Source: an uncultured Eubacteriales bacterium
Lineage (GTDB): Bacteria > Bacillota > Clostridia > Oscillospirales > Oscillospiraceae
DNA: 7,509 nucleotides
Assembly (NCBI GenBank): GCA_900556935.1
Contig: USQL01000097.1
Span: forward strand, 1 to 7,509
Direction of reading: 5' to 3'
Part shown: positions 1 to 6,135 of the stretch, one piece after another
Numbering within the stretch: the stretch's first letter is position 1
Layout of the letters: each line of letters starts with the position of its first letter
Notes under the pieces: generated by a model
Seen by the model: only the letters and a program-made list of their open reading frames with translations
Told to the model about the DNA's origin: nothing
Database searches by the model: none
Made by a program: the position numbers and the translations under genes

Positions 1-12
1 CAGCACAAATTT

Positions 13-43
13 CTATTACTTTTTTCGGGTAAAAAAGTAATAG
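13..43 (-). promoter_or_regulatory. Attenuator hairpin formed by leader-peptide Tyr/Phe codons and stop codons
   Basis: A perfect 13-bp inverted repeat has arms at 13-25 and 31-43 and a 5-nt loop (26-30). On the minus strand the 5' arm spans leader codons 13-16 (Tyr-Tyr-Phe-Phe) plus the last base of codon 12. The 3' arm spans the two Lys codons, the TAA and the following TAG. A ribosome stalled on the Tyr/Phe run would cover the 5' arm and free the 3' arm, as in the 1:2 hairpin of trp/phe-type attenuators. The stem is AT-rich and no U-tract follows directly, so it is not itself a convincing terminator. The antiterminator and terminator arms would lie left of the window. Confidence 0.65.
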
Positions 44-78
44 TAGTAATAAAAGTTGGCTGCGAACAGGTTCTGCAT
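16..78 (-). CDS. Aromatic (Tyr/Phe) leader peptide of a transcription attenuator, 20 aa
   Basis: This minus-strand ORF starts at an ATG at 78-76 and stops at TAA (18-16), with a second stop, TAG, directly after it (15-13). Of its 20 residues nine are Phe or Tyr, and residues 9-16 are the unbroken run FYYYYYFF; it has no Trp. The end is basic (TRKK). A ribosome binding site, GGAGGA (91-86), lies 7 nt upstream of the ATG, and an extended -10 promoter lies at 138-110, so the unit has everything needed for expression. Such runs of one amino-acid class are the signature of leader peptides (compare E. coli pheA and trp leaders), where ribosome stalling for lack of charged tRNA controls downstream transcription. 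The Tyr/Phe codons form one arm of a hairpin (13-43). The inferred target is a Tyr/Phe biosynthesis or supply gene left of the window. The peptide itself probably has no function beyond being translated. A chance ORF is unlikely given the combined signals. Confidence 0.8.
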   Translation of the reverse strand: MQNLFAANFYYYYYFFTRKK

Positions 79-109
79 CGCTGTATCCTCCGCAAATGGG
101 ATTGAGGCG

Positions 110-138
110 ATTATACCACCGGGAAAGGGAAAAAGCAA
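110..138 (-). promoter_or_regulatory. Promoter of the leader-peptide transcript (extended -10)
   Basis: Read on the minus strand, the -10 box is TATAAT (115-110), preceded by TGG to give an extended -10 (TGnTATAAT). A weak -35, TTGCTT (138-133), lies 17 bp upstream. The predicted start of transcription is near 103, giving a leader of about 25 nt before the ATG at 78. A perfect -10 with the TG extension compensates for the poor -35. Confidence 0.7.
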
Positions 139-142
139 GAGC

Positions 143-168
143 CCAAAGAAAATTTTGTTTTTCTTTGG
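143..168. repeat. Inverted repeat between the two divergent promoters
   Basis: The arms CCAAAGAAAA (143-152) and TTTTCTTTGG (159-168) are perfectly complementary around a 6-nt spacer. The repeat sits 5 bp upstream of the -35 of the minus-strand leader promoter and 44 bp upstream of the helicase -35. It could be an operator for the divergent pair or the terminator-like remnant of something lost. No U-tract directly follows the stem on the plus strand, and no gene on the minus strand runs into it. Function unknown. Confidence 0.4.
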
Positions 169-199
169 CGAATGTTTGTACCCAAGCAGAAGACAAACG

Positions 200-223
200 C
201 AAAAATGCCAGTAGACATTTTTG
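200..223. repeat. Inverted repeat overlapping the helicase -35 box
   Basis: CAAAAATG (200-207) and CATTTTTG (216-223) are perfect 8-bp arms around an 8-nt spacer, a 24-bp near-operator-sized element. It covers the -35 hexamer (212-217) of the helicase promoter, so a bound dimer could block RNA polymerase. It may also be chance in AT-rich DNA, since no regulator is known here. Confidence 0.3.
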
Positions 224-240
224 AAGATTTGTTTTATTAT
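212..240 (+). promoter_or_regulatory. Promoter of the helicase gene
   Basis: A -35 of TAGACA (212-217, one mismatch from TTGACA) and a -10 of TATTAT (235-240) are separated by 17 bp. Transcription would start near 247, just ahead of the AAAGGAGG ribosome binding site (253-260). This start excludes the in-frame TTG at 221 as an initiation codon and supports the ATG at 266. Confidence 0.6.
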
Positions 241-265
241 AGTCTCACACACAAAGGAGGCTGCC

Positions 266-2413
266 ATGGAGTATCTTTCGCAATTGAACCCCGCGCAACG
301 GGAAGCGGTGACCACAACGGAAGGGTATATCCGGGTGGTGGCCGGGGCCGGGTCCGGCAAGACCAAGACCTTAACGGCCCGGTATCTATACCTGGTGGAC
401 GTGCTGGGCATCTCCACCGCCAATATTCTCTGCGTCACCTTTACCAACAAGGCCGCGGCGGAGATGAAAAAGCGCATCCGGCAGCAGCTCCCGGACCAGG
501 ACCTGGCAAGGATTACCACCTTCCACGGCTTCTGCGTGAGCCTTTTGAAAGAGGACTGCCATGTGGTGGGCTACCCCAAAACCTTCCTCATTATGGACGA
601 GGAGGACAAAAAAGCCATGCTCTCCACGGTCTTTGAGGACCTGGGCATCACGGGCCGGGACATCACCGTTCAGGAGGCCGTGGACCATATCGGCTGGCGC
701 AAGGGGGGCAGGGGCTACGTCAAAACCCTGATTGACCCGGACCTCAACCACCTTCTGGAGCTTGTGCAGAGCGCCTCCACCCTGAAAGACAAAATTCTCT
801 ACCGCTATTTTTACGAGCAGCGGAAGTGCTTTGCCCTGGACTTTGACGACCTTGTCTACTTTGCCCTCTACATCCTGAACCACAGTAAAGAGGCCCGGGA
901 AAAGTGGCAGCAGAGGCTGGAATACGTCATGGTGGACGAGTTCCAGGACATTGACAAGGACCAGTATTCCCTGGCGGACATTCTCTCCGGCTACCACAAA
1001 AATCTCTTTGTAGTAGGGGACCCGGACCAGACCATCTACTCTTGGCGGGGAGCGGACGTGAAATTCATCCTGGAATTCCCCAGCCGCCATCCCGGGGCCA
1101 AGACCATCTACTTAAACGAAAACTATCGCTCCGCCCCTCAGATTCTGGCGGCCTCCAACGCCCTGATTGAAAAGAACCGGGAGCGGCTCCCCAAGCGCCT
1201 CACCGCCGTCCGGGAGGGAACCCGCAAGCCCCTTTACTTTCACGCCAAAACCGGCGCTTTGGAGGCCGACTGGGTGACGGCCAACATGCGGGCCCTCCAC
1301 GAGGGAGAGGAGGCCGTGTCCTATTCCGATATGGCGGTACTGTACCGGGCCCACTATGTATCCCGGGCGCTGGAGGAGTCCCTGTTCAAAAACAAAATTC
1401 CCTATGTGCTTTATTCCGGCGTGGAGTTCTACAAGCGCAAGGAGATTAAAGATGTTCTGAGCTACCTGCGCATGGTTTACAATCCGGATGATATCAGCTT
1501 TCTGCGCACGGTCAACGAGCCCCGGCGGGGAGTGGGCAGGACAAGAATCGCCGTTCTGAAGGCCTACGCCGCCCAGCATGGGGGAACGCTCTACGACGCG
1601 CTCCTTGCAAATCTCGAAACCGACTCCTTCCGCCGAAGCAGGGCCCGGGACTACGCCAGGCTCATTGAAAAATACCGGGCCATTTTCGAAACCATGGACT
1701 TAACCGATTTGCTTGCCGGTATTTTGCAGGACAGCGGCTACGAAAGCGCCCTGCGCTTATCCGGCGAGGAGGAACGGCTTGACAACCTGGCGGAATTGAA
1801 GCAGGCCATTTTCGACTTTACCCGCAAGGCGGGGGAGGACGTGTCCCTGGGCAATTACCTAGACCACGCCGCCCTCTTTACCAATATGGACACCGGGGAA
1901 AAGGCCCAGGCGGTCAAGCTCATGACCATCCATTCGGCCAAGGGCCTGGAATTCCCGGTGGTGTTTGTCTGCGGCCTGTCCGAGGGCATTTTCCCGGGAA
2001 AGCGGGCCAATACCAGAGAAAAATTGGAGGAGGAGCGCAGGCTGTGCTACGTGGCCTTTACCCGGGCGAAGGACCGGCTGTTTCTGTCCGATGCCGCGGG
2101 GCAGAGCTACGACGGCTCCTTCCGCTATCCCAGCCGGTTCCTGTTTAACGCCGAAAAGGAAAACGTGGACTATGCCGTGCCCTTAGACCCGGGTCTGGAG
2201 GAGAAGACCCTGGAACAGGTGCGGCAGACCGAGGACCCGGGGGCGCAGAAGGAGGTCCCCTCGGATTTGGTAGGAAAACGGGTCAGCCATCCGGTGTTTG
2301 GCCCCGGCTCGGTCATCGGCGTTCCCCGGGATGGCCGGGGCGTGATTGTCCAGTTCGACAGCATGGTCACCCCCAGAACATTTTCCGACAGCGCAAAGGT
2401 CATTTTTCAGTAA
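266..2413 (+). CDS. UvrD/PcrA-type superfamily 1A DNA helicase, 715 aa
   Basis: This is an ATP-dependent 3'-to-5' DNA helicase/translocase of the UvrD/Rep/PcrA family, cytoplasmic, expected in DNA repair, replication-fork or transcription-conflict processing. All family motifs are present: Q motif (LNPAQREAV, 7-15), Walker A AGAGSGKT (26-33), motif Ia FTNKAAAEM (59-67), Ib TTFHGFC (84-90), motif II DEFQD (224-228), motif III GDPDQTIYSWRGAD (251-264), IV YLNENYRS (282-289), V TIHSAKGLEF (554-563) and VI CYVAFTRAK (594-602). The end (about 667-700, VGKRVSHPVFGPGSV) resembles the Tudor-like domain with which PcrA/UvrD contact RNA polymerase. The length fits PcrA (about 720-740 aa). The start is the ATG at 266, 5 nt after AAAGGAGG; an in-frame TTG at 221 lies upstream of the predicted transcript start. 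N-terminal and motif III details differ from classical PcrA, so it may be a clostridial paralogue rather than the housekeeping pcrA; the symbol is left open. Confidence 0.95.
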   Translation: MEYLSQLNPAQREAVTTTEGYIRVVAGAGSGKTKTLTARYLYLVDVLGISTANILCVTFTNKAAAEMKKRIRQQLPDQDLARITTFHGFCVSLLKEDCHVVGYPKTFLIMDEEDKKAMLSTVFEDLGITGRDITVQEAVDHIGWRKGGRGYVKTLIDPDLNHLLELVQSASTLKDKILYRYFYEQRKCFALDFDDLVYFALYILNHSKEAREKWQQRLEYVMVDEFQDIDKDQYSLADILSGYHKNLFVVGDPDQTIYSWRGADVKFILEFPSRHPGAKTIYLNENYRSAPQILAASNALIEKNRERLPKRLTAVREGTRKPLYFHAKTGALEADWVTANMRALHEGEEAVSYSDMAVLYRAHYVSRALEESLFKNKIPYVLYSGVEFYKRKEIKDVLSYLRMVYNPDDISFLRTVNEPRRGVGRTRIAVLKAYAAQHGGTLYDALLANLETDSFRRSRARDYARLIEKYRAIFETMDLTDLLAGILQDSGYESALRLSGEEERLDNLAELKQAIFDFTRKAGEDVSLGNYLDHAALFTNMDTGEKAQAVKLMTIHSAKGLEFPVVFVCGLSEGIFPGKRANTREKLEEERRLCYVAFTRAKDRLFLSDAAGQSYDGSFRYPSRFLFNAEKENVDYAVPLDPGLEEKTLEQVRQTEDPGAQKEVPSDLVGKRVSHPVFGPGSVIGVPRDGRGVIVQFDSMVTPRTFSDSAKVIFQ

Positions 2414-2418
2414 CCCCC

Positions 2419-2447
2419 TTGTTTTTTCCCCGGAATCGTTGTATAAT
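2419..2447 (+). promoter_or_regulatory. Promoter of the glycosyltransferase/radical SAM operon
   Basis: A perfect -10 TATAAT (2442-2447) has a weak -35 TTGTTT (2419-2424) at 17 bp spacing, starting 5 bp after the helicase stop codon. The predicted transcription start is near 2454, giving an untranslated leader of about 80 nt before the ATG at 2534. The -10 lies inside the loop of the putative helicase terminator, so the two signals overlap. Confidence 0.6.
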
Positions 2448-2490
2448 GTCGCAGAATATACTGTGTCATAGATACCGGTTCCGGGTTTTT
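2429..2490 (+). terminator. Probable helicase terminator overlapping the next promoter
   Basis: CCCGGAATCG (2429-2438) pairs with CGGTTCCGGG (2476-2485) in a 10-bp GC-rich stem with one G-U pair, followed at once by TTTTT (2486-2490). This is the layout of an intrinsic terminator, though the 37-nt loop is long. Only RNA reading through from the helicase would contain both arms. RNA starting near 2454 has only the 3' arm, which could instead form a small 5-bp stem with CCCGG (2495-2499). Confidence 0.5.
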
Positions 2491-2533
2491 CCGTCCCGGG
2501 CAGCCGACAAAACATCCAAAGGAGCAGCATCCC

Positions 2534-3670
2534 ATGGGTAACCAGTCCGATAAAAAACTGAATATCGCCATGCTGGGCCAGAAACGCGTCCCCTCCCGGG
2601 AGGGCGGGGTAGAGGTTGTGGTCGAGGAGCTCTCCACCCGAATGGTGGCCCTGGGCCACAGCGTCACCTGCTACAATCGCTCCGGTCACCACGTCAGCGG
2701 CAAGGAATTTGACGGCAAGGCCCGGAAAACCTACAAGGGCATCCGGCTGAAAACCGTCCCCACCGTCAACCGCAAGGGCTTCGCGGCCATGACCTCGTCT
2801 CTGTTCGGGGCCATCGCCTGCACCTTTTCCCGGTACGACGTGGTTCATTTTCACGCCGAGGGGCCCTGCGCCATGCTGTGGCTGCCCAAGCTCTTCGGCA
2901 AGCGCTGCGTCGCCACCATCCACGGCATCGACTGGCAGCGGGCCAAATGGGGCGGCATCGCCAGCCGGTACATTAAGTTTGGGGAATGGGTTGCGGCCCA
3001 CTGCGCCGACGAAATCATCGTCCTTTCCCAGAACGTGAAGAACTACTTCCTGGAAACCTACGGCCGGGAGACGGTCTTCATCCCCAACGGCATCAGCCGC
3101 CCCGCCATTCGGGAACCGGAGGAGATTGAAAGGCTGTTTGGCCTCCGGAAGGACGAATACATCCTGTTTTTGGGCCGTCTGGTGCCGGAAAAGGGCCTTG
3201 CAAACCTGGTGACGGCCTTCCGGCAGGTAAAAACCCGAAAAAAGCTGGTCATCGCCGGGGGCAATTCCGATTCCGGCCTGTTCATGCGAGAGCTTCAGCA
3301 TTTGGCGGAAGGGGACGGGCGCATTCTCTTTACGGGCTTCGTCCAGGGCAGGCCCTTGGAGGAGCTCTATAGCAACGCCTATTTTTACACCCTGCCCTCT
3401 GATTTGGAGGGGATGCCCCTGAGCCTTTTGGAGGCCATGAGCTATGGCAACGCCTGCCTGGTGTCCGATATCCCGGAGTGCGCCGAGGTGGTGGCGGACA
3501 AGGCCGTGACCTTCCGCCGAGGGGACATGGAGGACCTGCGGGACAAGCTGCAGCAGCTGTGCGATGCCCCCCAGACCGTCCGCCAGCTCCGGGAAGGAGC
3601 CTGCGAATACATTCTGTGCAAATACAACTGGGACGACGTGGTCCGCCGGACCCTGACGCTGTACGGATAA
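2534..3670 (+). CDS. GT4-family glycosyltransferase (GT-B fold), 378 aa
   Basis: This enzyme probably transfers a sugar from a nucleotide-sugar donor to a growing lipid-linked or surface glycan at the cytoplasmic face of the membrane. The N-terminal Rossmann half begins IAMLGQKRVP and carries the glycine-rich GGVE (24-27) typical of GT4 acceptor domains. HGIDW (130-134) lies in the first half. The C-terminal donor half opens with LGRLVPEKG (213-221) and contains the retaining-GT EX7E motif, E292 and E300 (LEGMPLSLLE). There is no signal peptide or membrane segment. The start ATG is set by AAAGGAG (2518-2524). It is the first gene of a three-gene operon; the next begins 9 bp after its stop. 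The N-terminal region resembles glycosyltransferases common in clostridial exopolysaccharide clusters. Donor and acceptor sugars cannot be told from sequence. Confidence 0.9.
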   Translation: MGNQSDKKLNIAMLGQKRVPSREGGVEVVVEELSTRMVALGHSVTCYNRSGHHVSGKEFDGKARKTYKGIRLKTVPTVNRKGFAAMTSSLFGAIACTFSRYDVVHFHAEGPCAMLWLPKLFGKRCVATIHGIDWQRAKWGGIASRYIKFGEWVAAHCADEIIVLSQNVKNYFLETYGRETVFIPNGISRPAIREPEEIERLFGLRKDEYILFLGRLVPEKGLANLVTAFRQVKTRKKLVIAGGNSDSGLFMRELQHLAEGDGRILFTGFVQGRPLEELYSNAYFYTLPSDLEGMPLSLLEAMSYGNACLVSDIPECAEVVADKAVTFRRGDMEDLRDKLQQLCDAPQTVRQLREGACEYILCKYNWDDVVRRTLTLYG

Positions 3671-3679
3671 GGAGCGGCT

Positions 3680-4891
3680 ATGAAGATTCTCATGATCAAT
3701 AAGTTCCTGCACCCCAACGGCGGCTCGGAAACCTATATTTTCCGGCTGGGGGAATACCTGGTCTCCCAGGGGCACGAGGTGCAGTACTTCGGCATGGACC
3801 ATCCGAACCGCCGGGTGGGGAACCGGGTGGAGGCCTATACCTCCAACATGGATTTTCACGGGGGCGGAAAGCTTTCCAAGCTCAGCTATCCTGTCAAGAC
3901 CGTCTATTCCGCCGAGGCCCGGAAAAAGCTGCGGCTGGTTTTGGAGGATTTTGAGCCGGATGTTTGCCATTTGAACAATTTCAACTACCAGTTGACACCA
4001 AGCATCCTCCTGGAAATTCAGAATTGGCGGAATTCCGGCCACCCCTGCCGGGTTATTTACACCGCCCACGACTATCAGCTGGTGTGCCCGAACCACATGC
4101 TGCGAAACCCCAATACGGGCGAGAACTGTGAAAAGTGCCTGGGCGGGCATTTTGGCAACTGCTTCCGCTCCCGGTGCATCCACGGCTCCGCGGCCAAAAG
4201 CCTGATTGGCACATTGGAGGCGGACATCTGGAACGGAAACCGGGTGTACCGGAACATCGATGCCATTGTCTGCTGCTCGGAATTTTTAAAGGGAAAGCTG
4301 GATAGCAATCCGCTGTTTGCCGGGAAAACCTGTGCCCTTCACAACTTCGTGGAGGACATCCCCTGGGAAAATCCCAAAAAGCAGAACTATGTGCTGTATT
4401 TTGGCCGGTTCAGCGAAGAAAAGGGGGTAAAAACCCTGGTAGAGGTATGCAAACGTCTGCCGGATATTCCCTTTGTGTTCGCCGGGACCGGGCCCCTGGA
4501 AGGAATGCTGGGGGAGGCCCCCAATATTGAAAACCGGGGATTCTTGCAGGGGAAGGCCCTGGAGGAAACCGTCCGCGCCGCCCGCTTTTCCGTCTGCCCC
4601 TCGGAATGCTATGAAAACTGCCCCTTCTCCGTGATGGAAAGTCAGCTCTATGGAACCCCCGTGGTGGGGGCCCGCATCGGCGGCATCCCGGAGCTGATTG
4701 AGGAGGGGAAAACCGGAGTGCTGTTTGAAAGCGGGAGTGCGGAGGCGCTGGAGGCAGCCATTCAGGGGCTTTGGGAAAGCCCCGACCGGATGGAAGCCTT
4801 CGCCCAAAACTGTCAGCAGCTGCCCTTTGACACCCTGCCTGTTTACTGCGAAAAGCTGATGAAACTATACAAGGGAGAACCCCATGTCTAA
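3680..4891 (+). CDS. GT4-family glycosyltransferase with Cys-rich insert, 403 aa
   Basis: A second retaining GT-B glycosyltransferase, expected to add another sugar in the same pathway as the preceding gene. The N-terminus (MKILMINKF, then NGGSETY 13-19) is the GT4 acceptor-side loop. TAHDYQLVCPN (128-138) follows. The donor half has FGRFSEEKG (241-249) and the EX7E pair E312/E320, with GTPVVG (325-330) and GGIPELI (334-340) after it. A cysteine-rich stretch with C136, C150, C153, C161 and C166 sits between the halves; similar inserts are known in some GT4 proteins and may bind a metal or form a structural knot (inference). The ribosome binding site AAGGAG (3669-3674) overlaps the stop of the upstream gene, and the 3' end overlaps the radical SAM gene by 8 nt, both signs of translational coupling. 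Confidence 0.9.
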   Translation: MKILMINKFLHPNGGSETYIFRLGEYLVSQGHEVQYFGMDHPNRRVGNRVEAYTSNMDFHGGGKLSKLSYPVKTVYSAEARKKLRLVLEDFEPDVCHLNNFNYQLTPSILLEIQNWRNSGHPCRVIYTAHDYQLVCPNHMLRNPNTGENCEKCLGGHFGNCFRSRCIHGSAAKSLIGTLEADIWNGNRVYRNIDAIVCCSEFLKGKLDSNPLFAGKTCALHNFVEDIPWENPKKQNYVLYFGRFSEEKGVKTLVEVCKRLPDIPFVFAGTGPLEGMLGEAPNIENRGFLQGKALEETVRAARFSVCPSECYENCPFSVMESQLYGTPVVGARIGGIPELIEEGKTGVLFESGSAEALEAAIQGLWESPDRMEAFAQNCQQLPFDTLPVYCEKLMKLYKGEPHV

Positions 4892-6062
4892 AGAAAAAAA
4901 ATTAAACGGCACCGTCATTGTCACCTATCGGTGCAACGCCCGGTGCTCCATGTGCAACCGCTACAAGGCCCCCTCCAAGCCGGAGGAGGAGCTGACCCTG
5001 GAGACCATCCGCAAGCTGCCGCCCATGTACTTTACGAACATCACCGGCGGCGAGCCCTTCATCCGGAAGGACCTGCCCGAGATTGTCCGGGAGCTGTACA
5101 AGAAGTCCGACCGGATTGTCATTTCCACCAACGGCTTCTTTACGGACCGGATTGTGGAGCTGTGCAAGGAGTTCCCCCAGGTGGGCATCCGTATCTCCAT
5201 TGAGGGGCTGGAGGAGACCAACAACGCCATCCGGGGCCTGCCCAACGGCTATCAAAGGGGCTACGAAACCCTGAAAACCCTGCGGCAAATGGGGATGAAG
5301 GACGTGGGCTTCGGCATGACGGTCCAGGACCGGAATGCCCCGGACCTGGTGCCCCTTTACAATATCTCCAACGAAATGGGCATGGAGTTTGCCACGGCGA
5401 CGCTGCACAACAGCTTCTATTTTGTGGAGTCCAAAAACATCATCCACGACCGGCCCATGGTTGCCAAGAACTTTGAGGACCTGGTAAACGCCCTTCTGCG
5501 GAGTAATAGCCCTAAAAAGTGGTTCCGGGCCTATTTTAACCATGGCCTTATCAACTATCTCTATGCCCAGCCCCGGCTTCTGCCCTGCGACATGAGCTTT
5601 GATACCTTCTTCATTGACCCCTACGGCGACGTGATGCCCTGCAACGGCACCAAGGACAAGGAGGTCATGGGAAACCTCAATACCCAGAGCTGGGACGAGC
5701 TGTGGAACAGCGCTCAGGCCGATGCCGTCCGCCGGAAGGTTCGGTGCTGTGACAGGGGCTGCTGGATGATTGGCTCTGTCAGCCCCGCCATGCACAAGTA
5801 CATCTGGAAGCCCGCCGCCTGGGTGCTGTGGCACAAGGCGAAGGCTCTGTTTACAAAGCATCCTTACTCCATGTACGAGCTGAAAATCTGCCGGGACTAC
5901 CGGGACGGCAAGGTGACAAAGGAGGAGCTGGACAGGTGCAGCACCTGCGACATGACCTGCGCCGCCTCCAACGGCCTGAGCCGCGCCTCCCAGGAGGAGC
6001 TGAAAACCCGCACCGGCGAAGAAATCGTCGCCCAGGATTTGGCAGCCCAGGCAGGCAAATAA
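4884..6062 (+). CDS. Radical SAM protein with C-terminal SPASM-like cysteine region, 392 aa
   Basis: This is a radical S-adenosylmethionine enzyme. The cluster motif CX3CX2C is C17, C21 and C24, followed by the SAM-contacting GGEP (55-58), STNG (81-84) and SIEG (105-108). The second half holds LPCDMSFDTFFIDPYGDVMPC (C235 and C253), GNL (263-265) and ELWNS (272-276). This is the usual layout of a SPASM/twitch domain that binds auxiliary Fe-S clusters. Further cysteines are C288, C289, C293, C336 and a final CX2CX3C (C352, C355, C359). The start ATG at 4884 overlaps the glycosyltransferase stop by 8 nt and has AAGGGAGA (4871-4878) ahead of it. SPASM proteins often modify ribosomal peptides, but no precursor-peptide ORF is visible nearby. 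Its place behind two GT4 genes suggests a glycan- or carrier-modifying role instead (inference). The substrate is unknown. No clear terminator follows. Confidence 0.9.
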   Translation: MSKEKKLNGTVIVTYRCNARCSMCNRYKAPSKPEEELTLETIRKLPPMYFTNITGGEPFIRKDLPEIVRELYKKSDRIVISTNGFFTDRIVELCKEFPQVGIRISIEGLEETNNAIRGLPNGYQRGYETLKTLRQMGMKDVGFGMTVQDRNAPDLVPLYNISNEMGMEFATATLHNSFYFVESKNIIHDRPMVAKNFEDLVNALLRSNSPKKWFRAYFNHGLINYLYAQPRLLPCDMSFDTFFIDPYGDVMPCNGTKDKEVMGNLNTQSWDELWNSAQADAVRRKVRCCDRGCWMIGSVSPAMHKYIWKPAAWVLWHKAKALFTKHPYSMYELKICRDYRDGKVTKEELDRCSTCDMTCAASNGLSRASQEELKTRTGEEIVAQDLAAQAGK

Positions 6063-6087
6063 AGCCACATAAAATGCGCATATCATG

Positions 6088-6116
6088 TTGACTTTTCACT
6101 GGAAAAGGCATATAAT
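6088..6116 (+). promoter_or_regulatory. Promoter of the toxin-antitoxin operon
   Basis: TTGACT (6088-6093) and TATAAT (6111-6116) lie exactly 17 bp apart, one mismatch from the full consensus. Transcription would start near 6123, leaving only about a dozen nucleotides before the ATG at 6136. The hexamer GCATAT occurs at 6078-6083 and again at 6108-6113 (about three helical turns apart), and ATGCGCAT (6074-6081) is a palindrome. These are possible operator half-sites for autorepression by the antitoxin complex, but this is speculative. Confidence 0.8.
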
Positions 6117-6135
6117 ATAGGCAGAGGTGATTTGT

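Noticed and set aside
174..198. Inverted repeat GTTTGT (174-179) / ACAAAC (193-198)
   Set aside because: Only 6-bp arms with a 13-nt spacer in AT-rich DNA; expected by chance.
221..265. TTG start at 221 extending the helicase by 15 residues
   Set aside because: The predicted transcript starts near 247, the TTG has no ribosome binding site, and ATG 266 has AAAGGAGG at ideal spacing and begins the normal family N-terminus.
79..519. Longer minus-strand reading frame (up to 167 aa) that contains the leader peptide at its end
   Set aside because: It runs antisense to the helicase N-terminus and through both promoters; only the last 20 codons have a ribosome binding site and promoter of their own.
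2183..4183. Long minus-strand open frame (666 codons) opposite the helicase end and both glycosyltransferase genes
   Set aside because: It is antisense to two clearly assigned proteins, has no recognisable domain, and long antisense frames are common in GC-rich coding DNA.
4902..6086. Minus-strand open frame (394 codons) opposite the radical SAM gene
   Set aside because: Antisense shadow: low-complexity Gly/Val/Ala-rich product, no domain, and the plus strand encodes intact radical SAM motifs.
6127..6135. GTG start at 6127 for the antitoxin
   Set aside because: The GTG is inside the AGAGGTGA ribosome binding site that serves the ATG at 6136, and it lies only a few bases after the predicted transcription start.
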